Translations under genes and position numbers: made by a program
Part shown: one piece after another, positions 16,625-25,151 of the stretch
Position numbering within the stretch: position 1 is the stretch's first letter
Layout of the letters: each line of letters begins with the position of its first letter
Notes under the pieces: generated by a model
Database searches by the model: none
The model's input: the letters and a program-made list of their open reading frames with translations, nothing else
Told to the model about the DNA's origin: nothing
DNA from: Hyphomicrobium_A sp963726795
Lineage (GTDB): Bacteria > Pseudomonadota > Alphaproteobacteria > Rhizobiales > Hyphomicrobiaceae
DNA: 64,000 nt
Assembly (NCBI GenBank): GCA_963726795.1
Contig: CAVSDD010000008.1
Coordinates: 62,001-126,000 of the forward strand
Direction of reading: 5' to 3'

Positions 16625-17253
16625 CGTTTTCTCAGCAGGAACACGGCCTTCTCGCCCAGCAGGTTTTGCAGCGCGATCGAGTGCTTGATCGGCAGCCGCT
16701 GGCCCGACGTGTTGAACGCGACCGCTTCCTCGACGCGCGCATCGACGAGATCGACGAGGTCGGCGAAGTCGCGGATCGTGCACAGGTGCGCGTCGGGGCT
16801 CGCGTACCAGGCTTCGGGCAGGTTCTGCGTCTGCGGCATGCGGCCCGACAGCAGCAGCCCGGCGCGGATGCGCCAGTGGCCGAAGTTCGGAAACGACACG
16901 ATCGCGCGCCGGCCGATGCGCAGCAGGTTTTCCAGCACCGTCTTGGGGTGGCGCGTCGCCTGGATGGTGAGGCTCAGGATCGCGTAGTCAAACGCCTGGT
17001 CGGGGTAGTCGTTCAAGTCGCGGTCGGCGTCGCCCTGGATCACGGACAGTCCGCGCGTCACGCACGCGTTCACGCGATCGCGCGAGAGCTCGACCCCGCG
17101 GCCGTCGGTCGATTTCGTTTCGGCCAGGAGCTGCAGCAAGGCCCCGTCGCCGCAGCCGACGTCGAGCACGCGTGAGCCCGGCTCGACCATCTCGGCGATG
17201 AGCAGATGGTCGACGCGATGCTGTTCTCCCGGCGGGTTCACGATCTTGAGCAT
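16621..17253 (-). CDS. metW: Methionine biosynthesis protein MetW
   Basis: A 210-residue class I methyltransferase-fold protein that works with MetX. Motif I reads VLDVGCGDGALLQLLAE and a later segment is QAFDYAILSLTIQATRHPKTVLENLLRIGRR. In many proteobacteria metX and metW are required together for homoserine acetylation, and MetW is thought to activate MetX. Its start overlaps the metX stop (TGATG), so translation is coupled, and both genes lie behind the SAM-II riboswitch at 18555-18612. Confidence 0.95.
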   Translation of the reverse strand: MLKIVNPPGEQHRVDHLLIAEMVEPGSRVLDVGCGDGALLQLLAETKSTDGRGVELSRDRVNACVTRGLSVIQGDADRDLNDYPDQAFDYAILSLTIQATRHPKTVLENLLRIGRRAIVSFPNFGHWRIRAGLLLSGRMPQTQNLPEAWYASPDAHLCTIRDFADLVDLVDARVEEAVAFNTSGQRLPIKHSIALQNLLGEKAVFLLRKR

Positions 17254-18458
17254 CAGCCAAGCACCTTCAGTCCGCGCTTCACGCCGGCCGCGTTCAAGAA
17301 CCCGCGAATGGTGGCGAAGAACACCGGCTCCTCCAGCAGGAATGCGTCGTGGCCGTTGTTGGACTCGATCTCCACGAACGAGACGTTAGCCGCGACTGCG
17401 TTCAGCGCGTGCACGATCTCGCGGCTCTCGCGCGTCGGGTACAGCCAGTCGCTCGTGAACGAGACGACGCAGAAGCGCGTCTTCGTTTTGCGGAAGGCGT
17501 TCGCCAGCACGTCGTCATGCTCGGCAGCGAGATCGAAGTAGTCCATCGCGCGGGTGATATAGAGGTAGCTGTTGGGGTCGAAGCGGTCGACGAACGTCGA
17601 GCCCTGATGGCGCAGATAGCTCTCCACCTGGAAGTCGGCGTTGAACGAGAACGTGAGCTTGGAGCGGTCCTGCAGGCTGCGCCCGAACTTGCGGTGCAGC
17701 GCGTCCTCCGACAGATACGTGATGTGCGCGGCCATGCGCGCCACGGCGAGCCCGTTGCGCGGCACCAAACCGAAAGAATAGTAGTCGCCGCCGCACCAGT
17801 CGGGGTCGGCCATCACGGCCTGGCGCCCCACCTCGTGGAAGGCGATGTTCTGCGAGGAATGCCAGGCGGCGGTCGCGATCGGCACGGCGGAGAACACGCG
17901 CTCGGGGTGGCTCGCCGCCCATTCGAGCACCTGCATGCCGCCCATCGACCCGCCGATCACGCAGAACAACTGGTCGATGCCCAAGTGATCGATGAGGCGC
18001 ACTTGTGCATTCACCATGTCGCCGATGGTGATGACCGGAAAATTGACGCCATAGGGCTTGTTCGTCCTGGGGTCGACCGAGGCCGGTCCGGTCGAGCCCA
18101 TGCAGCCGCCGAGGATGTTGGGGCAGATGACGAAGAAACGGTCGGTGTCCACCGGCTTGCCGGGGCCGACGAGCGTTTCCCACCAGCCGGGCTTCTTGGT
18201 GACCGGGTGCTCGCTCGCGACGTATTGATCGCCGGTGAGCGCATGGCACACGAGCACGGCGTTCGACTTGGCCGCGTTGAGCGTGCCGTAGGTCTGATAG
18301 GCGATCGTCACCGGCGCCAGCGACTGGTCGCAGTCGAGCAGCAACGGCTCGCTTGCGGGCAGGTGCAAGACCTTGCTCGAGGGATTGTTGGCCTCCGCGA
18401 GACGCGCGCTCGCGGTGCCGGCTTCGACGTTCGCCAAAGGTGGATGCACTGGCATCAT
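17253..18458 (-). CDS. metX: Homoserine O-acetyltransferase MetX
   Basis: Alpha/beta-hydrolase enzyme that acetylates L-homoserine with acetyl-CoA, the committed step of methionine synthesis. The 401-residue protein has the nucleophile Ser171 in IGGSMGGMQVLEW, the catalytic Asp in TSDWLYPTRES and the His in NNGHDAFLLEEPVFF. The oxyanion region includes LVCHALTGDQ. ATG 18458 (MMPVHPPLAN) is chosen over an upstream in-frame ATG at 18524, because that one lies in the riboswitch expression platform. Expression should fall when SAM binds the leader RNA. Specificity (acetyl rather than succinyl donor) is inferred from the family. Confidence 0.95.
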   Translation of the reverse strand: MMPVHPPLANVEAGTASARLAEANNPSSKVLHLPASEPLLLDCDQSLAPVTIAYQTYGTLNAAKSNAVLVCHALTGDQYVASEHPVTKKPGWWETLVGPGKPVDTDRFFVICPNILGGCMGSTGPASVDPRTNKPYGVNFPVITIGDMVNAQVRLIDHLGIDQLFCVIGGSMGGMQVLEWAASHPERVFSAVPIATAAWHSSQNIAFHEVGRQAVMADPDWCGGDYYSFGLVPRNGLAVARMAAHITYLSEDALHRKFGRSLQDRSKLTFSFNADFQVESYLRHQGSTFVDRFDPNSYLYITRAMDYFDLAAEHDDVLANAFRKTKTRFCVVSFTSDWLYPTRESREIVHALNAVAANVSFVEIESNNGHDAFLLEEPVFFATIRGFLNAAGVKRGLKVLG

Positions 18459-18554
18459 ACGAGCGCGCTCCCTGCCTGCGCCTCGTGCGCGGGCACAAAA
18501 AAACCGGCCGGAACAGCGGGCCATTGAGGCCGCTCATCCGATACCGGTGCGCGC

Positions 18555-18612
18555 GGCCCGTTTTAGCGACTTATTTAACGTGGTTGCAAGCCGGCCGGCC
18601 AAATCACCACGA
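18555..18612 (-). ncRNA. SAM-II riboswitch (SAM_alpha) in the metX leader
   Basis: The minus strand carries the SAM-II core: CGTGGT, then GATTTGGCCG, then TTGCAACCACGTTAAATAAG, then TCGCTAAA and GGGCC. P1 pairs CGTGGT with ACCACG, and the loop and 3' A-rich segment match the conserved pseudoknot region of the family. SAM-II aptamers control metA/metX genes in alphaproteobacteria. The aptamer begins within a few bases of the predicted transcription start and ends about 95 bases before the metX ATG. The intervening leader has GC-rich segments that can form alternative hairpins and a run of seven Ts on the minus strand (18498-18504), which suggests attenuation. Confidence 0.9.
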
Positions 18613-18621
18613 GGTCACGAT

Positions 18622-18650
18622 CAGATAGCGGCGCGGGGTGGGAGCGTCAA
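18622..18650 (-). promoter_or_regulatory. sigma70-like promoter of metX-metW
   Basis: On the minus strand TTGACG (18650-18645), a 17-base spacer and TATCTG (18627-18622). The predicted start point falls near 18615, which places the first transcribed bases at the 5' edge of the SAM-II aptamer. The agreement between the two predictions supports both. Confidence 0.65.
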
Positions 18651-18786
18651 GAGGAGGGCTCCTCGTCGCGGCCTGGCGAAGCTGGCCGTTAGCCTTTGCG
18701 CTTCCGTTATAGGCGTCTGTATCACTTCCCGCGATCACTGGCCGCGTCTGCGACCCAGGCAGGCATGCCCATTCGGACCAAGCCCC

Positions 18787-19887
18787 ATGGCTATTCCCCA
18801 GCCCAAATCCGGCATACTGGAAATCGAGCCCTACGTTCCCGGCGAGAGCAAGCTCGCGGCGGGCGCCAAGCCGATCAAGCTGTCGTCCAACGAGACCCCG
18901 CTCGGGCCGAGCCCCAAGGCATTGGCCGCGTTCAAGGACGCAGCCGCCAGCCTCGAGCGCTATCCCGACGGATCGAGCACGGCGTTGCGTGCGGCGATCG
19001 CGGCCCGCTATGGGCTCAACGCGGCGCGCATCGTGTGCGGTGCGGGCTCGGACGAGATCTTGGGCTTGCTCGCGCATGCCTACCTCGGCCCGGGCGACGA
19101 GGCGATCTTCACGCAGTACGGCTTCCTGCTCTATCGCATTATCGTGCTGGCCAACGGCGCGACGCCCGTGGTCGCGCGCGAGCCGGATCTGCGCGCGGAT
19201 GTCGAGGAGATTCTAGGCCTCGTGACCGAGCGCACCAAGACCGTCTTTCTCGCGAATCCCAACAATCCGACCGGCACCTACCTGTCGATCGACGAGGTGC
19301 GCAAGCTGCGCGCCAAGCTGCCGGTCAACGTGCTGCTCGTGCTCGATGCCGCGTACGCCGAGTACGTGCGCCGCAACGATTACGAGGCCGGCATCGAGCT
19401 CGTCGCGACGACGCCCAACACGGTCATGACGCGCACGTTCTCCAAGATCCACGGGCTCGCTGGGCTGCGCCTCGGCTGGGCCTATTGCCCCGAGACGGTC
19501 GCCGACGTGCTGAACCGCATCCGCGGGCCGTTCAACGTGTCGGCTCCGGCGCTCGCCGCCGGCGTCGCCGCGATCACCGATGGCGCGCACGAGGAAGCCG
19601 CTGCCGCCCACAACGAGGAGTGGCGCCCCAAGCTTTCAGCCGGCATCGAGAAGCTCGGGCTCAAGGTGACACCGAGCGTGGCGAACTTCCTGCTCGTGCA
19701 CTTTCCGAAAGATACAAAGCGCAACGCGCCTGCGGCCGATGCTTTCTTGAAGTCGCGCGGGATCATCGTGCGCCGCGTCGACGCGTATGGCCTGCCCGAG
19801 GCCCTGCGCATCACGATCGGTACCGGCGCCGACAACCAAGCGGTGCTGGCGGCGCTTAGCGATTTCATGCAGAGCACCGCGTCATGA
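18787..19887 (+). CDS. hisC: Histidinol-phosphate / aromatic aminotransferase
   Basis: PLP-dependent class I/II aminotransferase of the HisC family, 366 residues. Key segments are KLSSNETPLGPSP near the start, the PLP-binding lysine in TFSKIHGLAGLRLGW, NPNNPTGTYL and the C-terminal arginine region GLPEALRITIGT. HisC proteins transaminate imidazole-acetol phosphate, and some also act on phenylpyruvate or prephenate. Its four-base overlap with the prephenate dehydrogenase gene suggests that here it serves tyrosine/phenylalanine synthesis at least in part (inference). ATG 18787 gives the family-typical MAIPQPKSGI start. The longer frame back to 18373 runs through the metX leader and is rejected. 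Confidence 0.9.
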   Translation: MAIPQPKSGILEIEPYVPGESKLAAGAKPIKLSSNETPLGPSPKALAAFKDAAASLERYPDGSSTALRAAIAARYGLNAARIVCGAGSDEILGLLAHAYLGPGDEAIFTQYGFLLYRIIVLANGATPVVAREPDLRADVEEILGLVTERTKTVFLANPNNPTGTYLSIDEVRKLRAKLPVNVLLVLDAAYAEYVRRNDYEAGIELVATTPNTVMTRTFSKIHGLAGLRLGWAYCPETVADVLNRIRGPFNVSAPALAAGVAAITDGAHEEAAAAHNEEWRPKLSAGIEKLGLKVTPSVANFLLVHFPKDTKRNAPAADAFLKSRGIIVRRVDAYGLPEALRITIGTGADNQAVLAALSDFMQSTAS

Positions 19888-20876
19888 GCCCCGCTCCGCC
19901 AGAGAAACAAGGGATGCCCGAAGCGAAATTCGGCCAGATCGCCCTTCTCGGCATCGGCCTCATCGGCTCCTCGATCAGCCACGCGGCGCGGCGCAAAGGG
20001 CTCGCCGGCTCGATCACCGGCAGCGCGCGCACGAAGGAGACTGTCGATACGGCGCTCAAGCTCGGCCTCATCGACAAGGGCTGCGCCAGCGCGGCTGAAG
20101 CCGTTGCGGGCGCCGACCTCGTCATCATGAGCGTGCCGGTCGGCGCGTGCGCGGCGCTCGCGGCCGAGATCGCCCCGCACCTCAAGCCCGGTGCCATCCT
20201 GACCGACGTCGGCTCGGTCAAGGCCGCGGTGGTGCGCGATGTCGCTCCGCACGTGCCCAAGGGCGTGCACTTCGTGCCGGGGCATCCGATCGCGGGCACC
20301 GAGCAATCCGGACCCGAGGCCGGTTTCGCCGAGCTGTTCGACGGCCGCTGGACGATTTTGACGCCAAGCGCGCAGACCGACAAAAGCGCCGTCGCCAAGC
20401 TCAAGGCCTTCTGGCAGGCGCTCGGCTCCAAGGTCGAGATCATGACGCCCGAGCATCACGACATGGTGCTCGGCATCACCAGCCATCTGCCGCATCTCAT
20501 CGCCTACAACATCGTCAACACGGCCGAGCACCTTGAACGCGTCACCAACTCGGAGGTGATCAAGTTCTCGGCCGGCGGCTTCCGCGATTTCACCCGCATC
20601 GCCGCCTCTGACCCGACCATGTGGCGCGACGTGTTCTTGAACAACAAGGAGGCGGTGCTGGAGATGCTCGGCCGCTTCTCGGAGGATCTGGCGGAGCTGC
20701 AGCGCGCCATCCGCTTCGGTGACGGCGACACGCTGTTCCGCCTGTTCACGGACGCGCGCGCGATCCGCCGCGGTGTCATCGAGGCGGGCCAGGATACCGC
20801 CGCGCCCGACTTCGGGCGCTCTCATGCAGGCGAGCCCGCAGCGAAAACGCCCACCGGCAAGAAAGCAGCGACGTAG
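19884..20876 (+). CDS. tyrC: Prephenate/arogenate dehydrogenase family protein
   Basis: NAD(P)-dependent dehydrogenase of tyrosine biosynthesis, 330 residues. The Rossmann motif is LLGIGLIGSSISHAAR, followed by SVPVGACAALAAEIAP, TDVGSVKAAVV and FVPGHPIAGTEQSGP, all characteristic of TyrA/TyrC. Whether the substrate is prephenate or arogenate cannot be told. The start overlaps the hisC stop (ATGA). An internal ATG at 19914 is an alternative, giving the shorter start MPEAKFGQIA. The tail AKTPTGKKAAT is probably disordered. Confidence 0.92.
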   Translation: MSPAPPEKQGMPEAKFGQIALLGIGLIGSSISHAARRKGLAGSITGSARTKETVDTALKLGLIDKGCASAAEAVAGADLVIMSVPVGACAALAAEIAPHLKPGAILTDVGSVKAAVVRDVAPHVPKGVHFVPGHPIAGTEQSGPEAGFAELFDGRWTILTPSAQTDKSAVAKLKAFWQALGSKVEIMTPEHHDMVLGITSHLPHLIAYNIVNTAEHLERVTNSEVIKFSAGGFRDFTRIAASDPTMWRDVFLNNKEAVLEMLGRFSEDLAELQRAIRFGDGDTLFRLFTDARAIRRGVIEAGQDTAAPDFGRSHAGEPAAKTPTGKKAAT

Positions 20877-20878
20877 GG

Positions 20879-21562
20879 ATGGGGGAGCCGCGCGACCTCT
20901 GGGTATTCGCTTACGGCTCTCTGATGTGGCGTCCGGGCTTTGCGTACGCCGACGCCGTGCACGCGCGCCTCGTCGGCTGGGGCCGCTCCTTCTGCATCTA
21001 TTCGCGCTACTACCGCGGCTCGCCGCGGCGGCCGGGGCTGGTGCTCGGTCTCGACCGCGGCGGCGCGTGCGAGGGCATCGCGTTCCGCATCCCGGCGCCC
21101 GACGTTGCCGCGACGCTGAATTATCTGCGCGAGCGCGAACAGGTGGTCAGCGTCTACCGCGAGGCGCTGGTACCGCTGACGCTGGTGACGACCGGGCGGC
21201 CGGAGGTCACGGCGCTGGCGTTTCTCGTCGAGCGCGCGCATCCAAGCTACGCCGGGCAGTTGAGCCTCGCACACCAGGCGCAGTTCATCCGGGGCGCCGT
21301 GGGACGCACGGGCAGCAACATCGACTATCTCGTCAGCACGCTCGCGCATTTGCAGGAGCTCGGCATTCGCGAACGCTCGCTCGAGCGTCTCCTCACGGTC
21401 GTTGGCGCGCACGTCGCGCGCGGCGAGGCGCTGGAGCACGCGCGTCCTGCAGCCGTCGGCCTGACCAAGCAGTGGGCGGCTTTGCCGGTGCGCACGCGCA
21501 GGCGGCTGCGGCCTGAGGACGCGCGCCGGTTCAGCTACCGCAGCGCGCTCGGCGTTCGCTAG
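20879..21562 (+). CDS. Gamma-glutamylcyclotransferase (ChaC family)
   Basis: ChaC-type enzymes cleave glutathione to 5-oxoproline and Cys-Gly. The 227-residue protein begins with the substrate loop VFAYGSLMWRPGF, and the presumed catalytic Glu lies in LNYLREREQ. Other family pieces are IYSRYYRGSPRRPGLVLGL and IRGAVGRTGSNIDYL. The GTAGGG/ATGGGG junction places it 2 bp after tyrC, so it is co-transcribed, though there is no metabolic connection. Hairpin 21585-21615 follows. Cytosolic glutathione turnover is the likely role. Confidence 0.88.
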   Translation: MGEPRDLWVFAYGSLMWRPGFAYADAVHARLVGWGRSFCIYSRYYRGSPRRPGLVLGLDRGGACEGIAFRIPAPDVAATLNYLREREQVVSVYREALVPLTLVTTGRPEVTALAFLVERAHPSYAGQLSLAHQAQFIRGAVGRTGSNIDYLVSTLAHLQELGIRERSLERLLTVVGAHVARGEALEHARPAAVGLTKQWAALPVRTRRRLRPEDARRFSYRSALGVR

Positions 21563-21584
21563 CGGTGTGAGGCGGCCCCAAACG

Positions 21585-21615
21585 CCGAACGCGCGCTGGC
21601 AAGGCGCGCGTTCGG
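21585..21615. terminator. strong hairpin between two convergent genes
   Basis: Perfect 11-bp stem CCGAACGCGCG (21585-21595) and CGCGCGTTCGG (21605-21615) with a 9-base loop. It lies between the ChaC gene (+) and the gene ending at 21644 (-), so it can serve both directions. No clear T-run is present on either side. Confidence 0.6.
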
Positions 21616-21643
21616 GACGACGGGAGTTGCCGGGAAAGAGATT

Positions 21644-22078
21644 TTAGTTGGCGGAAGAGCGGCCAGCCATGTTGGCGAAGGCCTTCTCGACCTGACCGGT
21701 CTTGAGATCGAACTCGACCATGCGGCTCACCTTGGGTGACTCGGCCAGCAGGTGCACATGGACCTCGTGTGCGCCAAGCTCGGCGCCGCGCTGGCGGATC
21801 TCGGCCAGGTTGAGCGAGGGCGACGCATTGCGAACGCGGCCGATGGACAGGATCTGGCGACGCGCGCCCGGCTCGCGCCGCACCAGCACGTAGTTCGCCG
21901 GCGGCAGCGTAGGGCAATCGATCAGATCATAAATCGTGTGGACGTAACGCTTGCCTGATGCGCCGGTCCAGAAGTGGAAGCGATTTCCCGCGACCGGCTT
22001 TGACTCTTTCGCCGCATGCACTTCGCTTTCGAGGCGCTGCGCCCGATAGGCGGCGAGCTCAATAATACGCGCACTCAT
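21644..22078 (-). CDS. Conserved hypothetical cytoplasmic protein
   Basis: A 144-residue soluble protein with no signal peptide or membrane segment. It has an ordered core (NRFHFWTGASGKRYVHTIYD, PPANYVLVRREPGARRQIL, GAELGAHEVHVHLLAE). Part of it is the kind of compact beta-rich fold found in small Hyphomicrobiales proteins without assigned function. I do not recognise a family and assign no role. ATG 22078 is supported by GAGGGA upstream, whereas the frame back to 22156 begins with unlikely sequence. It stands alone between chaC and nrdJ. Confidence 0.65.
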   Translation of the reverse strand: MSARIIELAAYRAQRLESEVHAAKESKPVAGNRFHFWTGASGKRYVHTIYDLIDCPTLPPANYVLVRREPGARRQILSIGRVRNASPSLNLAEIRQRGAELGAHEVHVHLLAESPKVSRMVEFDLKTGQVEKAFANMAGRSSAN

Positions 22079-22318
22079 GACTGACGATCCCTCAGTGGCC
22101 AACAGGCCAACGCTCTGTTCGACGCCGTTTTTTGTTTGGGACAGCCTATGCTGCATTGCTTAACGATGCCCCGGGTTTCGAGCATTTGTGTGGCTCGATC
22201 TCAGTGTTTTTGCGGCAGAGTGAACGCAATCTTGCCGCACGTTATGAACATTGCGAGCGAGCCGGATTTGCGCGCACTTCTGCGAGGTTAATGCGCCGGG
22301 TTGAGCGCGAGCGGCGCG

Positions 22319-24811
22319 TCATCCACAGCGCGAGAACCCGCAATTTTGACACGTCCAGCAGCCTTCGCGCTGCACGTAGTCGGCCGAGGAGCAGCGCGGA
22401 CAGAGCTTGGGCCTGACGGTGCGCGCGTCGCTCCGCGCTTCGGGGCCGTGGGCGGGAGCGCCGCTCTCCTGCGCGCCGTGCTGACCCGCTACGGCGGCAT
22501 GGCGCTGCGGTTGACCAAGCTCGAGGCGCTGGGCTTCACCCTGCAAAAAGCCCGTACGGATCATGTGCGTCTCGATCACCTCGCCGATGGCGGCGAGCAG
22601 GCTCGGCACGTACCGGCCCGCGACCCAATGGCCGCCTTGAGGATCGAACACGGCCTTCAATTCCTCGGCGACGAAGGTGACGTCGCCGCCGCGGCGGAAC
22701 ACGGCGCTGATCATGCGCGTCAGCGCGACCGTCCAGGCGTAGTGCTCGAGGTTGCGCGTGTTGATGAAGATCTCGAACGGCCGTCTTCGTGGACCGTGCC
22801 CGCCTCCGGCAGGACCCTCGCGCTCGATGTCGTTGATGGTCACGTAGATCGCGTGGTCGCTGCCGGGCCATTTGAGCTTGTAGGTGTAGCCCGACAGGAT
22901 GCCCTCGCGCTCCAAGGGCGGCGCCATGGAGACGACGTTGGCGCGCTCCTCGGCTGGGAGTTGCGCGACTTCGACGCGGCGCTCTGGGGGTTTCTCTAAG
23001 GGTTTGACGCTCGGCTTCGCCTCCGGGGGAGGAGGTGGCGGCGACGCCGGTTCCGGCTCGGCTGAGCGCAGCACGGCGCCCGTGACCGCGTTCGGCCGGT
23101 AGGTGGTGCAACCTTTGAGCCCCAACGCGTGCGCCTCGAGGTACACGTCCTTGAAGGCATCGAATGCGATTTCCTCCGGCACGTTGATGGTCTTGGAGAT
23201 TGCGCTGTCGACGAACGGCTGCATCGCCGCCTGCATCAGGAGGTGCTTGCGCGGCTCGATCTCGCCGGCGCGCACGAAGCTTGCAGGCAGCGGGGCGGCG
23301 GGGCCGAACTGGCGCTTGAAGAGCGCGTGCGCGTAGTCCTCGACCTGCTCCTCGTGCGAGGCGCCGTCCTTGCTCAGCACCCGGCGCCGGTAGAGGTAAT
23401 CAAACACCGGCTCGATGCCGCTCGAGACGTTGCCGGCGAGCAGCGAGATCGTTCCCGTCGGCGCAATCGAGGTGAGGCAGCCGTTGCGGATGCCGTGACG
23501 GCGGATCGCCGCCTGCACGGGCGCGTCCAGCAGCGCGACGTTGGGACTGGCGAGGAAGCGCTTCTCGGCAAACAGCGGGAAGGCACCCTTCTCTGCGGCG
23601 AGTTCGGCGCTCGCCTCATAGGCGGCGTTTTGGATCGCGGCCATCCAGCTGCCGGCAAGCGCTGCGGCTTCCTCGCTGCCGTAGGTCTTGCCGCAGAAAA
23701 TGAGCGCGTCCGCGAGCCCGGTGATGCCGAGGCCGATGCGGCGCTTGGCTTTCGCTTCCTTGCGCTGGGGCTTCAACGGGTAGTTCGAGATATCGATGGC
23801 GTTGTCGAGGAAGCGCACCGCAAGCGCGACGCGCTCTTCCAGTTTTGCGCGGTCGAGCGTTGCATTGGGCGTGAACGGGCGCTCGATCAACTGCGCAAGG
23901 TTGATCGAGCCCAAAAGGCACGCGCCGTAAGCCGGCAACGGCTGCTCCCCGCACGGGTTTGTCGCGTGGATTTCCTCGCAATAGTTGAGGTTGTTGCGCT
24001 GGTTGATGCGGTCGATGAAGACCACGCCCGGCTCGGCGAAGTCGTACGTCGCCTGCATGATGCGCTCCCACAGCGCGCGCGCTTGCACCGTGCGGTAGAC
24101 CTTGCCGCCGAATGTGAGCTCCCAGGGGGCGTCCGCGCGCACGGCGGCGAGGAAGGCGTCCGTCACGAGCACCGACAGGTTAAAATTGCGCAGGCGCGCC
24201 GGGTCGGACTTGGCGGCAATGAACGTCTCGATATCGGGATGATCGCAGCGCAGCGTCGCCATCATCGCGCCCCGGCGTGAGCCGGCCGACATGATGGTGC
24301 GGCACATGGCGTCCCACACGTCCATGAAGCTGACGGGGCCGGAGGCGTCGGCGCCGATGGAGGCAACGCGCGCGCCCTGCGGACGCAGGGTGGAGAAATC
24401 GTGCCCGATGCCGCCGCCCTGCTGCATCGTCAGCGCGGCTTCCTTCACGCCCTCGAAGATGGCACCCAGATCATCGCGGATCTCGCCCAGAACGAAACAG
24501 TTGAACAGCGTTACGCCGCGCCCCGTGCCGGCCCCGGCCAGGATGCGGCCCGCGGGGAGGAAGCCGAAATCGGCAATTGCGCCGTGAAAGCGCTGGGCCC
24601 ACTTCTCACGCTTCTTCTTGCCGCCCTTTTCGGCCGCGGCCACGCCGCGGGCGACGCGCCAGAACGTGTCATCGAGCGTCGCGTCGATGGCGTCGCCTTG
24701 CAGCGTCTTGAAGCGGTATTTCCGGTCCCAGATTTCGCGCGCGATCGGCGCCAGGAACTGAGTTTGAACCTGCGACAGGAACTGCGGCTCGGACTTGAAC
24801 TTGCTGGACAT
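22319..24811 (-). CDS. nrdJ: Adenosylcobalamin-dependent ribonucleotide reductase (class II, NrdJ)
   Basis: Coenzyme B12-dependent reductase making deoxyribonucleotides. The 830-residue protein has the N-terminal motif RILAGAGTGRGVTLFNCFV with the first active-site Cys, the central finger-loop region TNPCGEQPLPAYGACLLGSINLA with the radical Cys neighbourhood, and the C-terminal substrate loop GTISLLAGNVSSGIEP. The far C-terminus has paired cysteines (CPRCSS, CWTCQNCGFSRC) that resemble the zinc-ribbon/redox tail of alphaproteobacterial NrdJ. ATG 24811 is used. The frame is open to 24868 but that would run over the -10 element. A LexA-type box and sigma70-like promoter lie upstream. Confidence 0.95.
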   Translation of the reverse strand: MSSKFKSEPQFLSQVQTQFLAPIAREIWDRKYRFKTLQGDAIDATLDDTFWRVARGVAAAEKGGKKKREKWAQRFHGAIADFGFLPAGRILAGAGTGRGVTLFNCFVLGEIRDDLGAIFEGVKEAALTMQQGGGIGHDFSTLRPQGARVASIGADASGPVSFMDVWDAMCRTIMSAGSRRGAMMATLRCDHPDIETFIAAKSDPARLRNFNLSVLVTDAFLAAVRADAPWELTFGGKVYRTVQARALWERIMQATYDFAEPGVVFIDRINQRNNLNYCEEIHATNPCGEQPLPAYGACLLGSINLAQLIERPFTPNATLDRAKLEERVALAVRFLDNAIDISNYPLKPQRKEAKAKRRIGLGITGLADALIFCGKTYGSEEAAALAGSWMAAIQNAAYEASAELAAEKGAFPLFAEKRFLASPNVALLDAPVQAAIRRHGIRNGCLTSIAPTGTISLLAGNVSSGIEPVFDYLYRRRVLSKDGASHEEQVEDYAHALFKRQFGPAAPLPASFVRAGEIEPRKHLLMQAAMQPFVDSAISKTINVPEEIAFDAFKDVYLEAHALGLKGCTTYRPNAVTGAVLRSAEPEPASPPPPPPEAKPSVKPLEKPPERRVEVAQLPAEERANVVSMAPPLEREGILSGYTYKLKWPGSDHAIYVTINDIEREGPAGGGHGPRRRPFEIFINTRNLEHYAWTVALTRMISAVFRRGGDVTFVAEELKAVFDPQGGHWVAGRYVPSLLAAIGEVIETHMIRTGFLQGEAQRLELGQPQRHAAVAGQHGAQESGAPAHGPEARSDARTVRPKLCPRCSSADYVQREGCWTCQNCGFSRCG

Positions 24812-24845
24812 TTTCGAGCTTTCGGCGTCTCGCGGAATGGCCAGA

Positions 24846-24875
24846 CTAATATGGGGCCGAGACGCCAAAAGTCAA
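24846..24875 (-). promoter_or_regulatory. sigma70-like promoter of nrdJ
   Basis: Minus strand TTGACT (24875-24870), 18-base spacer, TATTAG (24851-24846). The predicted start is near 24839, giving a leader of about 28 bases before the ATG at 24811. Confidence 0.55.
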
Positions 24876-24880
24876 TTAAT

Positions 24881-24895
24881 GTTCTTCATATGTTC
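24881..24895. promoter_or_regulatory. LexA (SOS) box upstream of nrdJ
   Basis: GTTC-TTCATAT-GTTC is an exact match to the GTTC-N7-GTTC direct repeat bound by LexA in alphaproteobacteria. It lies five bases upstream of the predicted -35 element of nrdJ. This implies induction of dNTP synthesis upon DNA damage. Confidence 0.6.
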
Positions 24896-24930
24896 ACATA
24901 AAGTTCGCCGCTGTCGAACGGTGCCCAAAA

Positions 24931-24967
24931 CGAAAAGGACGCTGATCCGGGGGGAGGATCAGCGTCC
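24931..24967 (-). terminator. rho-independent terminator, minus strand, between the acyltransferase gene and nrdJ
   Basis: Perfect 12-bp stem GGACGCTGATCC (24937-24948) and GGATCAGCGTCC (24956-24967). On the minus strand the stem is followed by TTTTCGTTTT, which fits termination of the plsC transcript before the nrdJ promoter. Confidence 0.8.
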
Positions 24968-25151
24968 ATCGTATGCCACAAGCCCCTGAGGGGAACGGGG
25001 GTCTTCCGCGGGGGGACACGGAAGGGTGGCTGGCACACATGTAGGTAACGGCGTTCGCAAAACAAAGATCCACGGGGCCGATTTAATCGCGCGTGGATAG
25101 GTTTTAATAATCATAAATAGCATAATCAAAACAACGCTCTGACGGAATTGG
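24968..25151. other. non-coding gap between nrdJ terminator and plsC
   Basis: No gene is visible. The stretch holds short GC hairpins (CCCCTGAGGGG near 24984-24995) and a 7-bp inverted repeat ATCCACG (25068-25074)/CGTGGAT (25092-25098), followed by an AT-rich tract to about 25130. This AT-rich segment is unusual for the window. It may be a 3' UTR of plsC or hold an unrecognised small RNA, and nothing decisive is seen. Confidence 0.4.

Noticed and set aside
18565..18600. plus-strand TTATTTAACGTGGTTGCAAG as a riboswitch for hisC
   Set aside because: The conserved SAM-II core (GATTTGG, TTGCAACCACG, TCGCTAAA) reads only on the minus strand and faces metX; the plus-strand resemblance is due to symmetry of the element.
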